Assembly (NCBI GenBank): GCA_029641185.1
Contig: JAPWGK010000008.1
Coordinates: 806,001-870,000, forward strand
Direction: 5' to 3'
Length of the DNA: 64,000 bases
Source of the DNA: Pseudofabraea citricarpa
Taxonomy: Eukaryota; Ascomycota; Leotiomycetes; Helotiales; Dermateaceae
The translations under genes were made by a program, and so were the position numbers. Under the pieces are notes generated by a model. It worked only from the letters and a program-made list of their open reading frames with translations, was not told the origin of the DNA and did not search any database. Of the stretch, positions 36,105 to 48,541 are shown piece after piece. Within the stretch, counting starts at the first letter, position 1, and every line of letters starts with the position of its first letter.

Positions 36105-38238
36105 TGATGATGATTATGATGATGATTTGAATCTGAGACATGAACGAACGTGATGATGACGAGACGAAAGACTCTGCTCTGCTCTACTCTGCGTTATCCT
36201 TCGAACTTCTGACTTGGGCATTTATACAGCATGCATCCCGACGGCGTTTTTCCTTTTTCTTCTTCTTCTGGAATAATCCCAACTCTCTTGAAAAACAGGA
36301 AAGAGAGCGGTGTTCTATTTTGCTGCTTTTGGGGGAAGGATTGGTGTTCTACCTATCTGCTTGCTTATACGCATGCACACATGTCATGGCGGGGAAATGG
36401 GAGGTTGAGGTGTGGAAGAGTGGGTTTGGGAGTTCTTTTCTCTTTTTCTCCTTTCTCCTTCCTTTGACATTTTTGGTAGCGAGGAAGGAGGGATCTTTTG
36501 GTACATCTCTATTCTTGGGGAGGAAGGGAGAGGGGAGAGGAAAAGGCTTCTTGCTATCTCTGTAGATCTCTCACTGTGGCTACAGCGGTTGCGGTTTGCA
36601 CAGGAGCGTGATAACGACGAATGACGATAACGATGATATTATCTTATAAATAACACGACCTGATGCTCGAGTTGAGAATCAACCACTCACGATAGTCCTA
36701 GCGACACAGCACCAGGCCTTCGTGCGCTGTGATCCATAACTCAGGAGGGAAGCAAGGGAGTTTATGCGTAAGAAGTGATTATCTTATCGTGTAAGAAGTG
36801 ATTATCCATCCCACTGGTGTATACTACCTCTTTTTTCTTTTGCTTTTAAGCGAGAGTAGGGGACTGGCAACGGGAGGTTGCTTGACAACAGAGAGTAGCT
36901 CGATAACAGGAATGATGATAACAATAGCCTATTACTCCTTCCTACCTCTTCTTACCTCTCCTTCCCTTGTAGAAACTAGACCCGGAAAGTATCAAGACGT
37001 GATATAGGTAAGCTAACGATAGGTAGGGTATAACTTAGTAACTCCCCGCTTATTCGCTTCGTGTAGATTATTCTGTGAGTTAACAAAGATTAATTTGTGG
37101 TGATAATAAGATATAGATAGATAGATAGTAGGAAGCAGGCTGATGACAGAGTATAAATTGGTGATAGAGTGTAAACTGACAATAGGAAGCAAGCTGATAG
37201 TAGAGAGTAGGCTGACAACAGAAAGGAGTATAACAGAAACTTAAGAATTTTATTTTCTTCCTTCGTATCAACTATTCTGCGAAGGAGCAAAGGTGTGACG
37301 GCAGCAGAATATAGACAGACAATAGGATCCAACCTCCTAGATCTACCACTCCCCTCCGCATAAACTATTCCGCGAAGGTATAAAGACTCAGCGTGAAAAT
37401 GATGACAGAAAATCAATTGGCAACAGAAAAGAGATTAAGAACAGGAAGCAGGCTGACAGTAGGATACAAACTAGAAAGATCTACTTATCCCTCTCTGCGT
37501 TAACTATTCCACGAAAGCACAAAAACTAACCTATAGTGACTAGAACAGAACATAGACTAGTAACAGGACATAGCTCTTCCAACCTACCCCCCCCCCCCGC
37601 ATAAACTATTCAGCGAAAGCACAAAGACACACAGCGAAAATGGTGACAGCAGGAAGCAAGCTGACAGCAGAATGATAATTACAGCTAATTCTACCTAGGG
37701 GAAGGTGGATTTCCCTAAGAACGGCGTATCTTTCCCCGTTTTGGGGGAAGTGAGAAAGCTACACGACGGCAACTCTCTGATTAATGATGCCACATTACTC
37801 TACGCCGTCTGAAGATCTGTCGACGCCAATGGACATCCCCGTTTGGAGAGTGGAGGGCCCTTTATATAGTTGGATTTGAACAGGTGAACCCGCACAGCGT
37901 CGGTCATAAGTTATGGTAGTGGACTGTATAGATTGCTTGTCGCTTACCCTGGGAATACATACGGTTTTTGGGCAGCTGTTATATTTAATATTGTTACTAG
38001 TATAACAGGTCCCAGCTGTGTTGATAGTATCAGCCTTAGAAATGTTTTGCTAGCACAAGATATATTAGCCGACGAGCTGGCTACTTACTAGGTCATTCAC
38101 CCGAACGAAATACTGTTATCATTATCAATTGCTTATAGATTATCGTTCCTCATCATCAATACTCTCATACTCTCCCAACTCTTCCTATCATTACAGAATT
38201 CACTCAGGCGCAACCTACGATTCAACGCCCTCTGAGAA
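36105..38238. other. AT-rich intergenic region with degenerate satellite
   Basis: About 2.1 kb without a convincing gene. Base composition turns visibly AT-richer from about 36.6 kb. A 22-bp unit GTAAGAAGTGATTATC is doubled at about 36769-36806. Most of 36.8-37.7 kb is occupied by a diverged tandem repeat described separately. Confidence 0.6.
36840..37680. repeat. Degenerate tandem repeat (about 100-200 bp unit)
   Basis: Two short blocks recur. Block 1 (consensus close to CGCATAAACTATTCCGCGAA followed by GGCACAAAG) occurs at about 37057, 37262, 37355, 37496 and 37597. Block 2 (AGGAAGCAGGCTGACAGTAG) occurs at about 37131, 37182, 37442 and 37650. Linkers rich in ACAGAA/ATAGA join them. Spacing of block 1 is about 205, 93, 141 and 101 bp. 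The units have diverged by point changes, so the array is old. Its origin (minisatellite or decayed mobile element) is unclear. Confidence 0.65.
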
Positions 38239-38980
38239 ATGAGAGGCGCCAAGAAAAGATACGCGCGAGAGCTCTATCAGCTTTTAGCGAATAGCGATCT
38301 CAGCAACCGGGATGATGCGAATGCCGTCGAGGAGAAGATCTATAAGGCACCAGTTTATGTCCCACTAGGATCCCAGCACTATTGGGAGCGGCATGATCGC
38401 TTTTGCTGCAAGCAAGAGGCTAATGACAAGTACGTGATGCTGGGATGCGTGACGACAGTTCACGATGATGGGTACTCTTACGTGCTTGCCGCACCTAGGG
38501 ACTCGAAGCCGACGAGTCTGGTCCTCCTCTTTACAGAACCGTGCGTCCCAAGACCCGAGCTCTATGGATTGCTCTTATTCCCAAACCCGCCGGCAGAGAC
38601 TCAAGTACGGCATTGTGACCTCTCTCCGAGAGCTTCAAGAAGGCTGCACGACGGCACATATACGCCTCCAAGAACCGCGAGGCAAGGCGCATGATGATCT
38701 AAGGTTGGTGGGCATCTCTTTCCTGCTTTACCCCGTCCCGTACGTGGAGGATTCTCCTGCTCGCTATCCTCATAGCCTTCTTCTTGCCCACCACGGAGAT
38801 TGGGAGAGAGATGATGATGAGCCACCGCCAGCTCAAAGGAGGCTGCTTTTGAGTCTACGCAGTGACCCAGCCTCCTACGCCCCCGATTTCAAATACGCCA
38901 TCGACCTCCCTTCTGATGCCCAGATCTTAAAGGACCTGAATGCTGGATTATGGATGAACGCTAAGCTATTTCTTGACTGA
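38239..38980 (+). CDS. Orphan protein, unknown function
   Basis: I do not recognise this gene. Two overlapping open frames are offset by one base. A model with exons 38239-38481 and 38537-38980 and a 55-nt intron (weak donor GTGCTT, good acceptor CTCTTTACAG) joins them in phase 0 for 228 aa. The N-terminal part is charged (MRGAKKRYARELYQLLANSD) with an HYWERHDRFCCKQE stretch. The C-terminal part has KYGIVTSLRELQE, a hydrophobic LVGISFLLYPVPYV and DWERDDDEPPP, ending in LWMNAKLFLD. No signal peptide or membrane anchor is evident. The alternative to the intron is a single-base frameshift, making it a pseudogene. It sits alone in AT-rich DNA beside the satellite. Confidence 0.45.
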
Positions 38981-39979
38981 AGCGGCTGCTACGTGTAAAA
39001 AGGCTTGTGGTTGCTATCCTGTGGATCTCTTCTGGTGCGCAAACACCGGAGTCACTGCAAGAGCTGAGACTTATGGGACATTGGGGGTACTGGAATGTTT
39101 GGATGCTGGGAAGCTTGGGGAGTTTTGGAAGTAACTGGCGATTTGGTGCCGTATGATATAGAAGAACCCTGAGAGAATACTTGGGTTACAGGGAAAGTGC
39201 ACTTGGCAAACAGCTACGACTAATAGATTCCTTATTCCCCCTTGAATTCTCGAGCGATTTCGAATATTGTTGAGGTGATTGTCGTGGTGATATCGAGGGG
39301 GGTTGATATTTTTCTCCTACATAGTCTGCAGAAGAGATGCTAGTTTTTTTTGGCAGATATACGGATATGTGCTAACGAGAGGTGTTTTAAGGGCCCAAAG
39401 AAAAAAAGAAAAAAGAAAAAAAGAAAAAAGAAAAAGAGAAAAAAGAAAAAGAGAAAAAGAGAAAAAGAGGAAAAGAGAATAGTATCGGTGGACTGTAACT
39501 AATGGATCGATGGGCACCGCCATGAATGCTCGTATTCGAAGGTATTGATTTGTCTGAAGAAAGAGGAGTACTACAGGAAAGAGACCTCTATATCAGCAGT
39601 AGCTGATCATATGATTCCAACAAACAGGAAGTTCAGAAAAAAGACAGAATGATAGACAGAAATCGAAATGGCCTTCATCCCACTTCTGCTCTGCTTTGCC
39701 TTTGCCTTTGCATGTTGCATTGCATAAGCTCTAAGCCAATTAGGCGACGGTGATACAACGCTTGCCTATCAATGCCCTCTCTTATCTAGACTTTGGAAGG
39801 TACAGGCATGATAATATACCACGCATGAGATTACGTAGGTAGAGGTAGGAAGAAGAGTGGGAGCGGCGCATAAGGTAGATATATCGAAATTGGTCCGCTG
39901 CAATACCAAGCCAGCCAGCCATTTTGAATGAATACCTAGGTACACTTGGCCTCCCTCCGACTTCCACCCACCACGCACC
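38981..39979. other. Intergenic region with purine tract
   Basis: About 1 kb. A GAAAAA/AAAAAGA purine tract spans about 39396-39476. The right part is the probable promoter of the MFS gene starting at 39980. No gene is seen. Confidence 0.6.
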
Positions 39980-41905
39980 ATGGTGACACTCGACGAGACG
40001 GCCATCCCAGGAACGATCCACCTCATCGATCTAGAAGGCACGCTGCGCTTCAAGAAACACGACGCCCATCTGCAGGATATCATCCTCGTGCCCACGCCCT
40101 CGGCCGACCCAGATGATCCTCTCAACTGGTCTCCGAATCGCAAACGCCTCTCTACCGCTTCCCAGTCTGTCTATACCCTCATGGTAGGCATCGCGTCAGC
40201 GGCTATCTATAGCGTGCTCGTCCCCATCGCTGAGGATACGGGTCTCAGCCTCGCTGATCTCAATGCGGGCACGGGCTATATGTTTTTGGCCTTTGGATGG
40301 GGGTGTTTGGTCTGGCAGCCCTTGGCCCTGCAGTATGGGAAGAGACCAGTGTTTTTGTTTTCTTTATTGGCGACCTTGGTAGGTGTTTTTTTATTTTGCG
40401 TACCTATGTTTTGGACTGCATTCCCGTGGAATTTCAGCCTGGGTGCTTGGTTGGCGGTTGTGCTTTTAATTTATTTCTTTTCATATTTCTTTTCTCGGTT
40501 TGTTTTCTTCCGCCCTTCTTTTGTGTGCCTGTATGCTGCTATGTCCATTGGATGACAGGCTGATGGTCGTGACTAGGGAATCATGGTTTGGGTACCGCAT
40601 GCTACTACGAATGGCCAATGGATTGGAAGCAAGATTCTACAGGGCTTTGTGGGAGCTCCTATCGAATCTCTATGCGAGATTTCCATCACTGATATGTATA
40701 TTTCCAAAGCCCCGTGTTTAATCCTCAAGCCATATTGACCCGTTGCTCTAGATATTTTACTCATGATAGAGGTACTTACATGGGGTTGTATGCTTTTATG
40801 TTAGCAGGGAGCAACTTCATTGCCCCGGTATTTGCTGGTTTTATAAATGATGGACAAGGTGAGTTGTCTGAATATGATGTTGGATTTATTAGTGTGATTG
40901 ATGTGTCATTTTCCAGGTTGGCAATGGGTCATGTACTGGTGTGCCATATTTCAAGGCATCGGATTTATCTTCTGTTTTTTCTTCATGGAAGAGACAAACT
41001 ACGACCGCGCACCACTCGAGATGATCAGCGAAAGTCCCACGCCTCAAGAAGGAACTATCTCCCCATCCACAGACCTGGAGAAGAATGCACCAGGACCAAC
41101 TACGGACATATCCCCAGGCCTCGTCGAGTACAAGCCCAAGACGTATATTCAGAAACTCGCACTGCTGGATAAGAAACGTGATTTTCACCTCTTCCGCATG
41201 ATGGTGCGACCTTTGATCTTTCTTAGTTTTCCAGCGATCTTCTACGCGGGTTTCTCGTATGGCAGCAATCTCGTCTGGTTCAACGTGCTGAACGGAACGG
41301 CGTCGCTTATCCTGAGCGCTGCACCATATAACTTCCCAGCCTCGATGGTCGGTCTGTCGTATCTTTCTCCTCTGGTAGGTGTAGCCTTCGGATCTTTCTA
41401 TTCTGGCGTCATAGGCGATCGGGTAGTGCTCTGGATTGCACGACGCAACAAGGGAGTCTTGGAATCTGAGCATCGGCTTTGGTTGTTCTCGGCCTCGCTC
41501 ATCCTCATCCCGGGCTCTCTGATTCTCTGGGGCGTTGGTGCAGCCCATCATATCCATTGGTTCGGCTTGGTCTTCGCTATGGGTGTCATTGCCTGCTCGA
41601 ATTCTATCGGCATCCAACTCTCCGTCTCGTACTGCATCGATAGCTATAAGGATCTGAGTGGCGAGGCCATGGTCACCGTTATCATCATCCGCAATACCAT
41701 GAGTTTCGCCGTTGGCTATGGTATTACGCCCTGGGTTACCAATATGGGCTATCAGAATGCGTTTATCCTTGCGGCGTTTGCGGGGCTCGCCCAGGTCTTG
41801 ACCTTCTTTGTCGTCGTGAAGTGGGGCAAAGGCTGGAGAGACGCGAGCAAGAAGAGATACTATGGCTATGTGAAAGAGATGGAGATTCTAGGCACTGGTC
41901 ATTGA
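39980..41905 (+). CDS. MFS transporter, DHA1 family
   Basis: Twelve-helix proton-coupled transporter of the plasma or vacuolar membrane. Exons 39980-40378, 40577-40695, 40752-40858 and 40917-41905 join in frame for 537 aa. The introns are 198, 56 and 58 nt. The pre-helix motif PDDPLNWSPNRK (about residues 47-58) is typical of fungal DHA1 carriers. Further family features are FGWGCLVWQPLALQYGKRPV (motif A region), GAPIESLCEISITDIYFTHDRG and NFIAPVFAGFINDGQGWQWVMYW. A polar central loop (about residues 235-290) separates the two halves. The second half has NVLNGTASLILSAAPYNF and FAVGYGITPWV. The first intron is long for this organism, so a misread there is possible, though the motif runs through it correctly. 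Substrate cannot be predicted. Confidence 0.88.
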
Positions 41906-42199
41906 AAAAAGGTTAGTGGTTAGAAATGCTTTATATTAGAGCGAGGCATTGGACTACATTAGATTGCGCTCGGCCGCTTCTGTGCCGTGCAATTTCAGAG
42001 AATCGAGGTTAGCCTCTTTGAACTCATCCCTTTCAAGAATCGAGTTTCCCCTTCTTGCAGAACCTCGATCGTGTTTTACTTGAACGCATTCTGTCTTTTG
42101 CTTGCATCTGCAAATCATTCCACTCTTTAAGCTTCGTACTCCACTGCTCTTCGCGACAGAGGAAAATCATCCCTTGTGTTACCCAATCAAACATCCACG

Positions 42200-43015
42200 A
42201 TGCACGCTTCTATCCAGTCGCTCTTGGCGATGCTCGCCCTTGCGAATGCCCAAACGACAACAACAGGTTTCTTCATGGAATACTTCGATCAGTCGATTCT
42301 CAGTGTCGTGACGGCAACTGCTATTGAATCTGTCCGTTTTTCCATGGCTTCCATGGGCATGTGAAAACTCTTGGCTAATACCACATGACCAGGATGCTTC
42401 AGCGACGACTTACCTCCTTGGCTGCGGCTCTCAAGAGGCGACTGAAAACTGTGGTCCACCGTTCACCTTTACCGAGGGACCATCGACATATGCTTTCCAC
42501 TCTACGGACCACAATACAGCGGAAGATACTGACTTGTGAGATCACCCCCTGGCCTTTTGTGTTTTTTTTTTTTTTTTTTTTTTGAATATGAGTGAAAGAC
42601 CTCTTCTTGCTAAACCTAACACAGCACCGTCAACGTCGAGTGTTCGCTCGAGGGCTCTACCCAAGCCATCTGCACCGAGTCCTTTGGAGGCACAGAAGCC
42701 AACTTTCCAGGTATCACGACGGAGACGTATTCTTCGGATGCTTGGGTTACACTCCCTGTCGTCGGCGTCGCTACGTCCTCTTTGGCTTCGGCTACTTCTA
42801 CCTCAGCAATTGCTCCTGGCTCTACCCCAACTTCTAGTCGGCCGCTGCAAACTGCAAGTAGCACTCAGACGACCCGAGCAAGTGCAAGCTCTACTAGTAC
42901 TCAAGCAACATCCGCTTCGCCAAGCAGTGCGAGTTCAGCAGCTGTGGCAAGGATCGCTGCAGGGCCAGGCTGGGTTGTTGGCGCCGGTGCTTTGGCAGCT
43001 CTTGTAGCTTTATGA
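42200..43015 (+). CDS. Secreted Ser/Thr-rich GPI-anchored wall protein
   Basis: Exons 42200-42331, 42393-42535 and 42625-43015 give 221 aa. Signal peptide: about residues 1-18 (ending LALANAQ). The mature part has a cysteine-containing domain (YLLGCGSQ, ENCGPPFTFTEGPSTY, VNVECSLEGSTQAICTESFGG), then a Ser/Thr/Ala-rich stalk. It ends in a hydrophobic tail (GWVVGAGALAALVAL) typical of GPI addition. The second intron (89 nt) contains a poly-T run. The first intron has an unusual donor (GTCCGT) but a good branch site (GGCTAATAC) and acceptor; frame continuity on both sides supports it. The layout resembles the small GPI-anchored proteins common in filamentous ascomycetes, of unknown role in the wall. 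Confidence 0.75.
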
Positions 43016-43173
43016 TGAGTATTCATGCTTATTATCATCGGGAAGCATCTTGTAACTATTTAATTCGATTCATAATACAACGGAAGAGGAATATTAAACA
43101 GTATTTTTGAGTTACGTGAAAATATATGATTTATCTAGACAAGTTCTATATACTGCGACTTATATATCGTCAC

Positions 43174-44906
43174 TCAAGCACTAATATCTTGTTCGAGTTT
43201 ATAGTCACCCATCTTACGTGGAGGGATTCTGGCGGCAAAGAGATCGTCAATCTCGGCAAAGGTCTTACCCTTCAGCTCTGGGATGTAGAAGAAACTTGCC
43301 ACTGTCGCAATTGCACCGAGGCCACCAAAGACAAAGCCGACCTTGCCTTTCAGGTTTCCTGCATCGGGATTGACCATGTAGGGCACGGCGAAATTCATTC
43401 CAATGCCGAAGATGGACTGGGTCATGGTGCAGAGACCGGTCGTCTTTGCTCGTAGTTTCGGAGAGGAGACTTCACCGAGCAAGACGAACGCCATGGCTCC
43501 GATGGTCATGAAGTACACGAAGGCGTAGATGACCGTGAACGATGACTGGGCCCATTTAGCTCCCCCAGTGGGAATGACATCCATGATACCAATCAGAAGT
43601 AAGAGGGTTGTCAGAGCGGCCATTCCTTGTACGAAAACCTTGCGGCGGCCGTACGAGTTGACCATGAACCAGGAGAGGAAGTTACCAAGCACACCACAGG
43701 CCGTGACTCCGACACCGAGGTTGAATGAATCCGACACGGCTACGCCAGCGAGCTGGAAGAAGTAGGTCGAGAATCCAAGGACGAAAATGATGCCGACGAG
43801 ATGTTGGCAGGCGAAAGCCCCGGTGGAAATCAGCGTGCGTAAAAGATTGGTGCCGCGGAAGCAATCCATCCATGTCCCACTGTCTTCAAGTTGTTCCATC
43901 TCGACGGTGCGTTGGATGAATGCGATCTTTCCCTCGACATCAGGCTCGTTGGGATAAAGCCGTGCATAGTCTCTCTTCGCGTGTTCGAATTGTCCTTTGC
44001 GGACTAGATACCATGGCGACTCTGGGGCAAATGGGAGACCGGCTGCAAGGAATGCTACACTTGGTGTTAGTTTAATGCATAGGAGCAAATCTGGTGATTG
44101 CCATAATATTCTAGTAGCAAAACAGCTTACCAACAAATACCAACTGCAGGGCAAAAGGAGCTCGGTAAGCCCATCTATCTGTTCTCTCGCCGAATGCCTT
44201 TACCGCAGCATTGGAAAGCAATTGACCGACGACTATACCAAGATTGATACCGGCCGTTGTAATACCTCGTAGGTTTACTGGTGATGCCTACAAGGATCAG
44301 TATCTGAGACTCGACAACAGTCTATCTGATTAATTACCTCCGAGCAATATAAGGGGCCAATAGTCAGATAGGCACCCAATCCAACCCCGAGGATGAGCTT
44401 GCTGACAAGGAAAGCTGCTCGAGTAGTCGAAAAGATCTGACCGAAGATTGCACCGCAGCAAACTATCACACCTGCTCCCAGTGCTCCGCGTCGACCGATT
44501 CTATCAGCGAGCCAACCAATGCCGAAACCGGAGAAGAATTGTCCAACCGAGCTGACGATATTGAAAGCGCTCTGCCAGTCTGCTGGAAGAATGTATTCGC
44601 CATCAAGAGTGTATCCAAAATCGCGTCTAAAGGAGGGCACGGAGATCATGGCTCCATTGACTTGAGCATCGAAACCCCTAAGGATATTAGTGACAGACAA
44701 CCAAAACTTTGCTGGGATACATACCATCCGATAGCACTGATGGCAAAGAAGAATGTCCACCAAAGAACACTCCCATTGCCTCTCATGGCCTCTCTAAGAC
44801 TCGTGGTTTTGTCGAGATCCGTTGCATGATTTGGCACTTCCTTGGTGACAAACTCTTCATGTGCAGGATTTGTCACTTCGACATCCTCTTTCTTGATGTC
44901 TGCCAT
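43174..44906 (-). CDS. MFS sugar transporter, alpha-glucoside:H+ symporter type
   Basis: Plasma-membrane sugar porter. Exons 44906-44725, 44677-44338, 44287-44131 and 44054-43174 join in frame for 519 aa; the introns are 47, 50 and 76 nt. The sugar-porter motifs are GFDAQVNGAMISVPSFRRDFGY, WLADRIGRRGAL between helices 2 and 3, LYCSEASPVNLRG, PFAPESPWYLVRKG after helix 6, and PELKGKTFAEID at the C-terminus. The QVNG and PESPWYLVRKG forms are those of maltose/alpha-glucoside permeases rather than of hexose carriers. The N-tail has several K/E-rich acidic stretches, as in permeases regulated by ubiquitin, but no site is assigned. It is divergent from the Zn2Cys6 regulator at 45605, 698 bp away, which could control it. 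Confidence 0.92.
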
Positions 44907-45604
44907 GATGATGGTCTTAATTCGAGACCAAGTGAAAGTGTAAAGTATGAGATGATTTTATTCTCTGCCCAGGAGAATTGCCAGAACAGGGAAAAGATGG
45001 ACACTTATATATTTCTCTCCCGACTTTGTCCAGACAACTCTAGAAGCAGAAGCTCTCTCCACATTCGACGTCGCGTCAGGAGAACAGGTGATGTTCTGTC
45101 TCCACGCGGAGTAAATACACCCCTACCCAGTACCTAGCATGGTCTGGGGAGCATAAATTCGTACTTGGGACGACATTCCGCGACGGCACTGAGGAGCACA
45201 TACTGTTAATGGAAGGGAGTGCCACAGTGGCGTTCACAAAAATCGCATTTCTCGGAACTATGAAGCCAAGAATGAATTTAGCCTGAATACCCTGCCCAGC
45301 TTTTCGGGATCGGTCTCCCAAATCCTGGAGTGAGTAGTGCAGGATTTAGTTGTAGCTGGTGGTGTGTTGGGGAACGCGGGGAATAATGCAGTCGAGAAGC
45401 ATCAAAGCGGAGAACATCGGCTCGTGCCTTGTGGCCTGGTTTACTGAGTACATAATGATGGCAGCACGCAGATGCCGAGACTCCCCGCTTGCAAACCCAG
45501 CTCTTCTCCATCCTCCATCCCAAACCAAAGCCCCTGGCAGAGAGACACGCGTGGGAGAGGTTATCATTGGAATCGATGTTGCAAGACGACCCACTTATCT
45601 GAAC
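44907..45604. promoter_or_regulatory. Divergent promoter region, sugar transporter / Zn2Cys6 regulator
   Basis: About 700 bp between the transporter and regulator starts. It is the natural place for binding sites of the regulator itself. No clear CGG-spacer-CCG pair was picked out by eye. An upstream in-frame ATG at 45359 belongs to this region and is not taken as the start of the regulator. Confidence 0.45.
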
Positions 45605-47713
45605 ATGTCGGCGAGCAGTCCACATACCTCACTTCAATCCGGGACTCCACCCGGCACTGATAATATATCAGTTGAGAATACAGCCAAAGCCTCAAAACGC
45701 CCAGCACCGCGCGGTAGAGCTGCTTATCCACGAAAACGAGCCAACAAGGCGTGTCAAGTTTGTCGAGCCAGAAGAACTAAGTGTGACAATAATCGACCAT
45801 GTTCGTTCTGCGAGAAAACAGGTGCTACCTGCACTTATACGGCTCACGACTTCTCCTCGTGAGTAGTTTTATACCACTTTCCTCTGTCGTGGAAGCCACA
45901 TCTGAAGCGTTCTGGCATCTCGTGCTGGAATTTCTTAGATTGAGTTGCTTGAAATGCGGTATTCTCTGTAGGCCCAAATCTGATGCAGAACTCTAGATTC
46001 GACCCTGCAAGTCTCGCTATACTTGAGCGATTTGATCAGCTTGAATCGTTGCTGCTCTCCAACGGGAATCCCAATCAATCCCAAGCTCAGGTTCCTATTA
46101 CACCACAGTCTTTCAATCCAGCATATCAAATTGAGACCATAGAGGATCGTGATCGATTACTTGGTTGTTTTTCTAATGAGCTCATCAGCCTTAGATTGGA
46201 GGATGTGTTGCAATGGACACCATTGCGGAATACATCCATTCCAAAGGACCATAACTGGAACAGCTATCTTGACTATCACACAAGGTACTCCCGAGGAGAA
46301 TCTTTCACGCCTGGGGAGCTTGATATGGCATCTTGTAATGAGATGCTTGCATGTTTTTGGACCTCCGTTCACTCAAAAAATCCAATCCTGGTCCAGGAAG
46401 ACATTCGGAGATACATGAACCGCGTTTGTATGAACGGAGTCAGCTGGGATGCTCAGTCATGTCTAGTGGTACGTAAACAAAAACTGCTATCTATGATGTT
46501 GCTAATAAATTCCAGCTATTGATTTGTGCACTTGGAACGATAGCCTCGGATTTTGGTAGCAATTCCGCCGACGAAGAGCAGCAGTTGTTGCGGGAGGAAA
46601 CAACTCATAGATTAGCTCGAGCCGAGTATTACTTCTCAGCTGCACAGAAGAGGATAGGTGTCTGTCTGGGGAAGAGAGGATTGTTAGAAGCCCATTGCTT
46701 CATATATTCAGGGGTTTATTTAGCGACTACCATGCGTCCAGAAGCCGCATGGTCATTGTTTTTACAAGCAATGGCTAGCTGTCAAGACTTTCGTTGTCTA
46801 TCTGGCGGTCCAAGAGACGAGAATCTAGGCCCAGGGATTGAGATCGAAGATTCCCGGATAGTAGAAGAATGCACCTATTGGACATGTCTCAAGTCAGAAT
46901 TGTACGTATGTCTTTTTGACTTTCCATAAATGTGTACTGAAGTCATACAACAGGGAACTCCGCTTGGAGGTTAGCCCAGCAGGCTTTAGGACAATCGATC
47001 TCTGGTACCCAGAACGATTTCCTGGACCGCCAAGAAATATTGCTACTGGTTCCGATCGTTCTTGGTTCTTTTACCTGGCAGAGATTGCCCTCAGACGCCT
47101 CGCAAATCGCATTATGTCTTACATCGCTAGGGGATATGATCTCGATAATCCTCGAGACCAAAAACAGGCTCGCGAAGCCGCATCAGGATTTGAACAAGAA
47201 GCTCAAGACTGGTAGGAGTTCCTCTATTATCCACAACTTGGCTAATTTTTCAGGATACAATCACTCCCATCACCGAACGAGCTTGAAAATAGCACAGATG
47301 ATGTTTTGAATTTTATTCTAAAAGGACATCTAGCGAATTGCCACGAGCAGATATACTGGCCCTTTGTGAAACATGCCATGAATTCGGTGTTACCAGCATC
47401 TTCTTTAGATTGCGAATATCTTCGCAAGGGCCTTCAACTCTGTGTGGACCGAATCGCCCTAAATGAACCTGGGTTTCGTCATAGACATCATGGAACTTGG
47501 GGAATGATTCGGTCCTGCACCCGGAGTGCTTTTGTTCTGCTGGCAGCTTACTTTCGCGGCTTTTCATACTTGATGCCAGCAAGCTGGGAGACAGCAGTAT
47601 GCAGTAATATTGACCTCTTGAGTTTTTGGTGTGGCGAAATAAAGGATGCCAGCTTGTGGAAGGAGAAAATGGTGTCCCTGCTGCAAGAAGCCCAGGCTTT
47701 GCGGGCTTCATAA
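45605..47713 (+). CDS. Zn2Cys6 fungal transcription factor
   Basis: Nuclear DNA-binding regulator. Five exons, 45605-45858, 45997-46468, 46516-46901, 46954-47211 and 47254-47713, join in frame for 609 aa. The zinc cluster is complete: cysteines at residues 50, 53, 60, 66, 69 and 76, spacing C-x2-C-x6-C-x5-C-x2-C-x6-C, preceded by a basic stretch (YPRKRANK). The first intron (138 nt) ends at TCTAG before ATTCGACC; this acceptor, not the nearer CAG, restores the frame and gives FSSFDPASLAILERFDQLE, a coiled-coil-like linker usual after the cluster. The middle homology region contains WYPERFPGPPRNI and a hydrophobic helical C-terminus. The start at 45605 (MSASSPH) is preferred to 45359. Target is likely the divergent sugar transporter and perhaps the GH5 gene downstream. 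Confidence 0.9.
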
Positions 47714-48541
47714 AAAGAAATAGGAAATAAAATCCACCCCACTCACTACTGTAACTTGAGGATTTCTTAATGTCGGCTTCATTAATTTTTATCAGCGGAA
47801 ATCCGATTAGAGGGCAGCAGAGAAAGAAGCCTCTATTTCTCGATATTGGCTTTGCCATCTAGATCTTCTAAAATCGGGTGATGTTGCCAAGTATATGACT
47901 GGAAAGAAAACCACCCGGTCTGCTGGTACTTGGATCCCACAACATATGTCGGCTTACTTGTGTCAAGGCTTACCTAGATAAGCACTTCAGCTTAAGATAC
48001 TGGCTCGCCAAAAGCGTTTCTATTGCAAAGGTCTGCTAGTCAAACCTATTTTGAAATGTTATTCCAAAGGAACAGGTGACGACTCCTGGTCTTGATTTGG
48101 GGAAAACCACGCCAACAATGACGAACTGTTCTCAAATACATTGTTTCTGGCTACGGCCCCGATCTGGTTTCCGGGAGCAGTTCAAGCGGGGAATGAAAAA
48201 AACCAGGGTCCTATGCGGACTGTCGGCTTCATGCGATGAGGTTGCCCTCCTGACTTGTAGGGTCGCGGAATGTCGCTTTTATCATGATCTTGGCATCCCC
48301 ACACCTCCACCCTCGACCTTTTTGAGTGCGACGCGGGCAAAACCTCGGATCTCCTTATCCATCATCCCACTTCGCGGTCGGCGCGTCTTCCTGCTAGAAC
48401 TGCTATATATGTAGGTCAGACCGTGTTTTGTTTTTTTCCTGTAGCATCAAACTTTTTTTCTCGTTCCCCAATATACTCAATCGCGTTTTCCAACAAAAGA
48501 ATATCTAAATCGAAGTAGAAAATTTGATTGGAAGAGAAATT
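47714..48541. other. Intergenic region
   Basis: About 830 bp between the regulator and the GH5 gene on the same strand. It should contain the GH5 promoter, with TATATATG at 48404-48411 about 130 bp before the start. No gene is seen. Confidence 0.55.

Noticed and set aside
45359..45604. N-terminal extension of the Zn2Cys6 regulator to the ATG at 45359
   Set aside because: The extension has no similarity to such regulators and would shorten the divergent promoter; the start at 45605 fits better.
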